Source: Bacillota bacterium (GTDB lineage Bacteria > Bacillota_B > Desulfitobacteriia > Desulfitobacteriales > Desulfitobacteriaceae). Taken from it: a stretch of 6,894 bases of DNA. Below, in pieces: positions 6,208 through 6,894 of this stretch. Location: contig JAJYAS010000177.1 in the NCBI GenBank assembly GCA_021779415.1, forward strand, positions 1-6,894. Direction: 5' to 3'. The notes beneath the pieces are model-generated. The model saw only the letters and a list, made by a program, of their open reading frames with translations. It had not been told where the DNA came from and did not search any database. Numbering within the stretch: position 1 is the first letter of the stretch; each line of letters opens with the position of its first letter. Position numbers and translations under genes: made by a program.

Positions 6208-6209
6208 CA
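6174..6209 (-). repeat. Right terminal inverted repeat of the IS3 element
   Basis: Read on the - strand it starts TGATATGCTCCC and contains GTAGACAA, matching the left end at 27 of 36 positions by my count. It lies upstream of orfA. Its outermost bases AAGGGAG, read on the + strand, also sit at ribosome-binding distance from the helicase start at 6212. Confidence 0.82.
6197..6202 (+). promoter_or_regulatory. IS-derived ribosome binding site for the helicase gene
   Basis: AGGGAG at 6197-6202 lies inside the IS terminal repeat, nine bases before the GTG at 6212. If this start is used, the translation signal of the helicase gene is supplied by the IS. The same bases form one arm of the 11-bp fold-back stem, so they could be masked in transcripts that also carry 6146-6156. 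Confidence 0.4.
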
Positions 6210-6211
6210 TT

Positions 6212-6894
6212 GTGCTGCCACCACAGCCCCAAATTCTGATTGAAGCCATATTCAGGCAGCTCCTGCCGGAATACGGCTATACGGTGCGGGACAAGCAGCT
6301 TGAACTGTCGGTGATGATGTTTGAGAGCATGAGGCATAAAAAGGTTGCCCTGTGCGAAGCTGAGGTGGGTACGGGGAAAACTCTTGCCTACCTTGTGGCT
6401 GCCATTGTCTATGGTCTGTATGAGGGGAAGGAAAGACGGACGAGCCCCTATGCTTTTGCCGGTCCGATGAGCCCGACGCCCATTACCATCACCACCTCCA
6501 GCATTGATTTACAGCAGTCCATCATAAGGAAGTTTATCCCAGACCTTTCAAGGATACTGATGGAATATAAAATCATCGAAAGCCCCGTTACCGCCGTACT
6601 CCGAAAGGGAAAGGAGCATTATCTGTGCCAGGAACGCTACGCGGATTTCATGGGCTATCTTGCAAACAGCGATATTTCAAGGGATGTAAGGCTTTATCAA
6701 AAGTTGAAGGCAAAAGGGCTGGAACAGGGCGATATTGACCTGGACGCCTACCCCGACATCAAACAGCATGTAGTCCGCAAAATCAACGTGCCCAGGGACT
6801 GCGACCGCAAGTGCCTCTACTACAAAAGGTGCCGGTATATCGACCATATCAGCCGCGCCAGGTCGGACGGCTATACCTTTCAGGTAACAAACCA
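6212..6894 (+). CDS. DinG/XPD-like iron-sulfur superfamily 2 helicase, N-terminal part
   Basis: The frame is open from GTG 6212 to the window end (227 complete codons, no stop). Numbered from this GTG: a Q-motif-like YTVRDKQLEL near 27-36; Walker A E-V-G-T-G-K-T at 51-57 (AEVGTGKTLAYL); a TTSSIDLQQSI segment of motif Ia type; and four cysteines C139, C197, C201 and C207 (CxxxC then x5-C) placed as in the 4Fe-4S domain of XPD/DinG helicases. Such enzymes unwind DNA 5' to 3' using ATP. Motif II and the C-terminal helicase half lie beyond the window. The GTG is only two bases past the IS end, so the original start, promoter or N-terminus may have been altered. Base composition is visibly higher in G+C (34 of 60 in 6241-6300) than in the other genes, pointing to a plasmid or integrative element. 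Family call firm, specific role unknown. Confidence 0.85.
   Translation, partial: MLPPQPQILIEAIFRQLLPEYGYTVRDKQLELSVMMFESMRHKKVALCEAEVGTGKTLAYLVAAIVYGLYEGKERRTSPYAFAGPMSPTPITITTSSIDLQQSIIRKFIPDLSRILMEYKIIESPVTAVLRKGKEHYLCQERYADFMGYLANSDISRDVRLYQKLKAKGLEQGDIDLDAYPDIKQHVVRKINVPRDCDRKCLYYKRCRYIDHISRARSDGYTFQVTN

Larger units (their letters stand above)
4490..6209 (-). mobile_element. IS3-family insertion sequence, 1,720 bp (IS150-like ends)
   Basis: The element is bounded by imperfect inverted repeats starting TGAACTGCTCCCC on the left and TGATATGCTCCC on the right, and holds the orfA and orfB genes of an IS3-type transposase on the - strand. The DDE catalytic triad with a 35-residue D-E spacing is intact. 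Length is at the upper end for the family because OrfA carries three helix-turn-helix modules. No 3-5 bp target duplication is seen: the left flank ends GCAAAC and the right flank begins TTGTGC. The element lies between the redox operon and a GC-rich helicase gene. Whether it can still move depends on how OrfA and OrfB are joined. Confidence 0.9.

Noticed and set aside
1..6894. CRISPR array, tRNA, rRNA or riboswitch
   Set aside because: No regularly spaced repeats, cloverleaf or recognisable aptamer sequence was found by eye on either strand.

Overview
The window looks like DNA from an anaerobic, low- to mid-GC Firmicute of the Clostridia type, such as the Desulfitobacterium/Desulfosporosinus or Sporomusa relatives. 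This is inferred from the MttB-superfamily methyltransferase, the clostridial-style thioredoxin/flavin reductase pair, AGGAG-type ribosome binding sites, T-rich intrinsic terminators and an IS3-family element. No rRNA or marker gene is present, so the genus is not fixed.

Layout: (1) 2-403, + strand, the C-terminal end of a trimethylamine/betaine methyltransferase (MttB superfamily), closed by a strong hairpin at 461-505. (2) 720-2768, +, a 682-residue AlkP-superfamily phosphohydrolase standing alone between two terminators. (3) 2887-4469, +, a two-gene redox operon: a small thioredoxin with a CHVC active site, then a thioredoxin-reductase-like flavoprotein that lacks the NADPH-binding HRRxxxR motif and carries an extra C-terminal thioredoxin-fold domain without cysteines. 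(4) 4490-6209, a complete-looking IS3-family insertion sequence of 1,720 bp whose two genes lie on the - strand. (5) 6212-6894, +, the N-terminal part of a DinG/XPD-like iron-sulfur helicase, clearly GC-richer than the rest and running off the end of the window.

The first three blocks may belong to anaerobic methylamine/betaine metabolism, with the thioredoxin pair passing electrons to a partner outside the window; this is inference from proximity. The helicase looks like foreign (plasmid or integrative-element) DNA. The IS separates the two kinds of DNA and shows no target-site duplication, so it may mark a rearrangement or integration junction. No CRISPR array, tRNA or rRNA was seen. The points most worth a second look are the unusual flavoprotein/thioredoxin pair, the OrfA-OrfB reading-frame arrangement in the IS, a hairpin at the IS end that would mask the OrfA ribosome binding site, and the IS-derived leader of the helicase gene.
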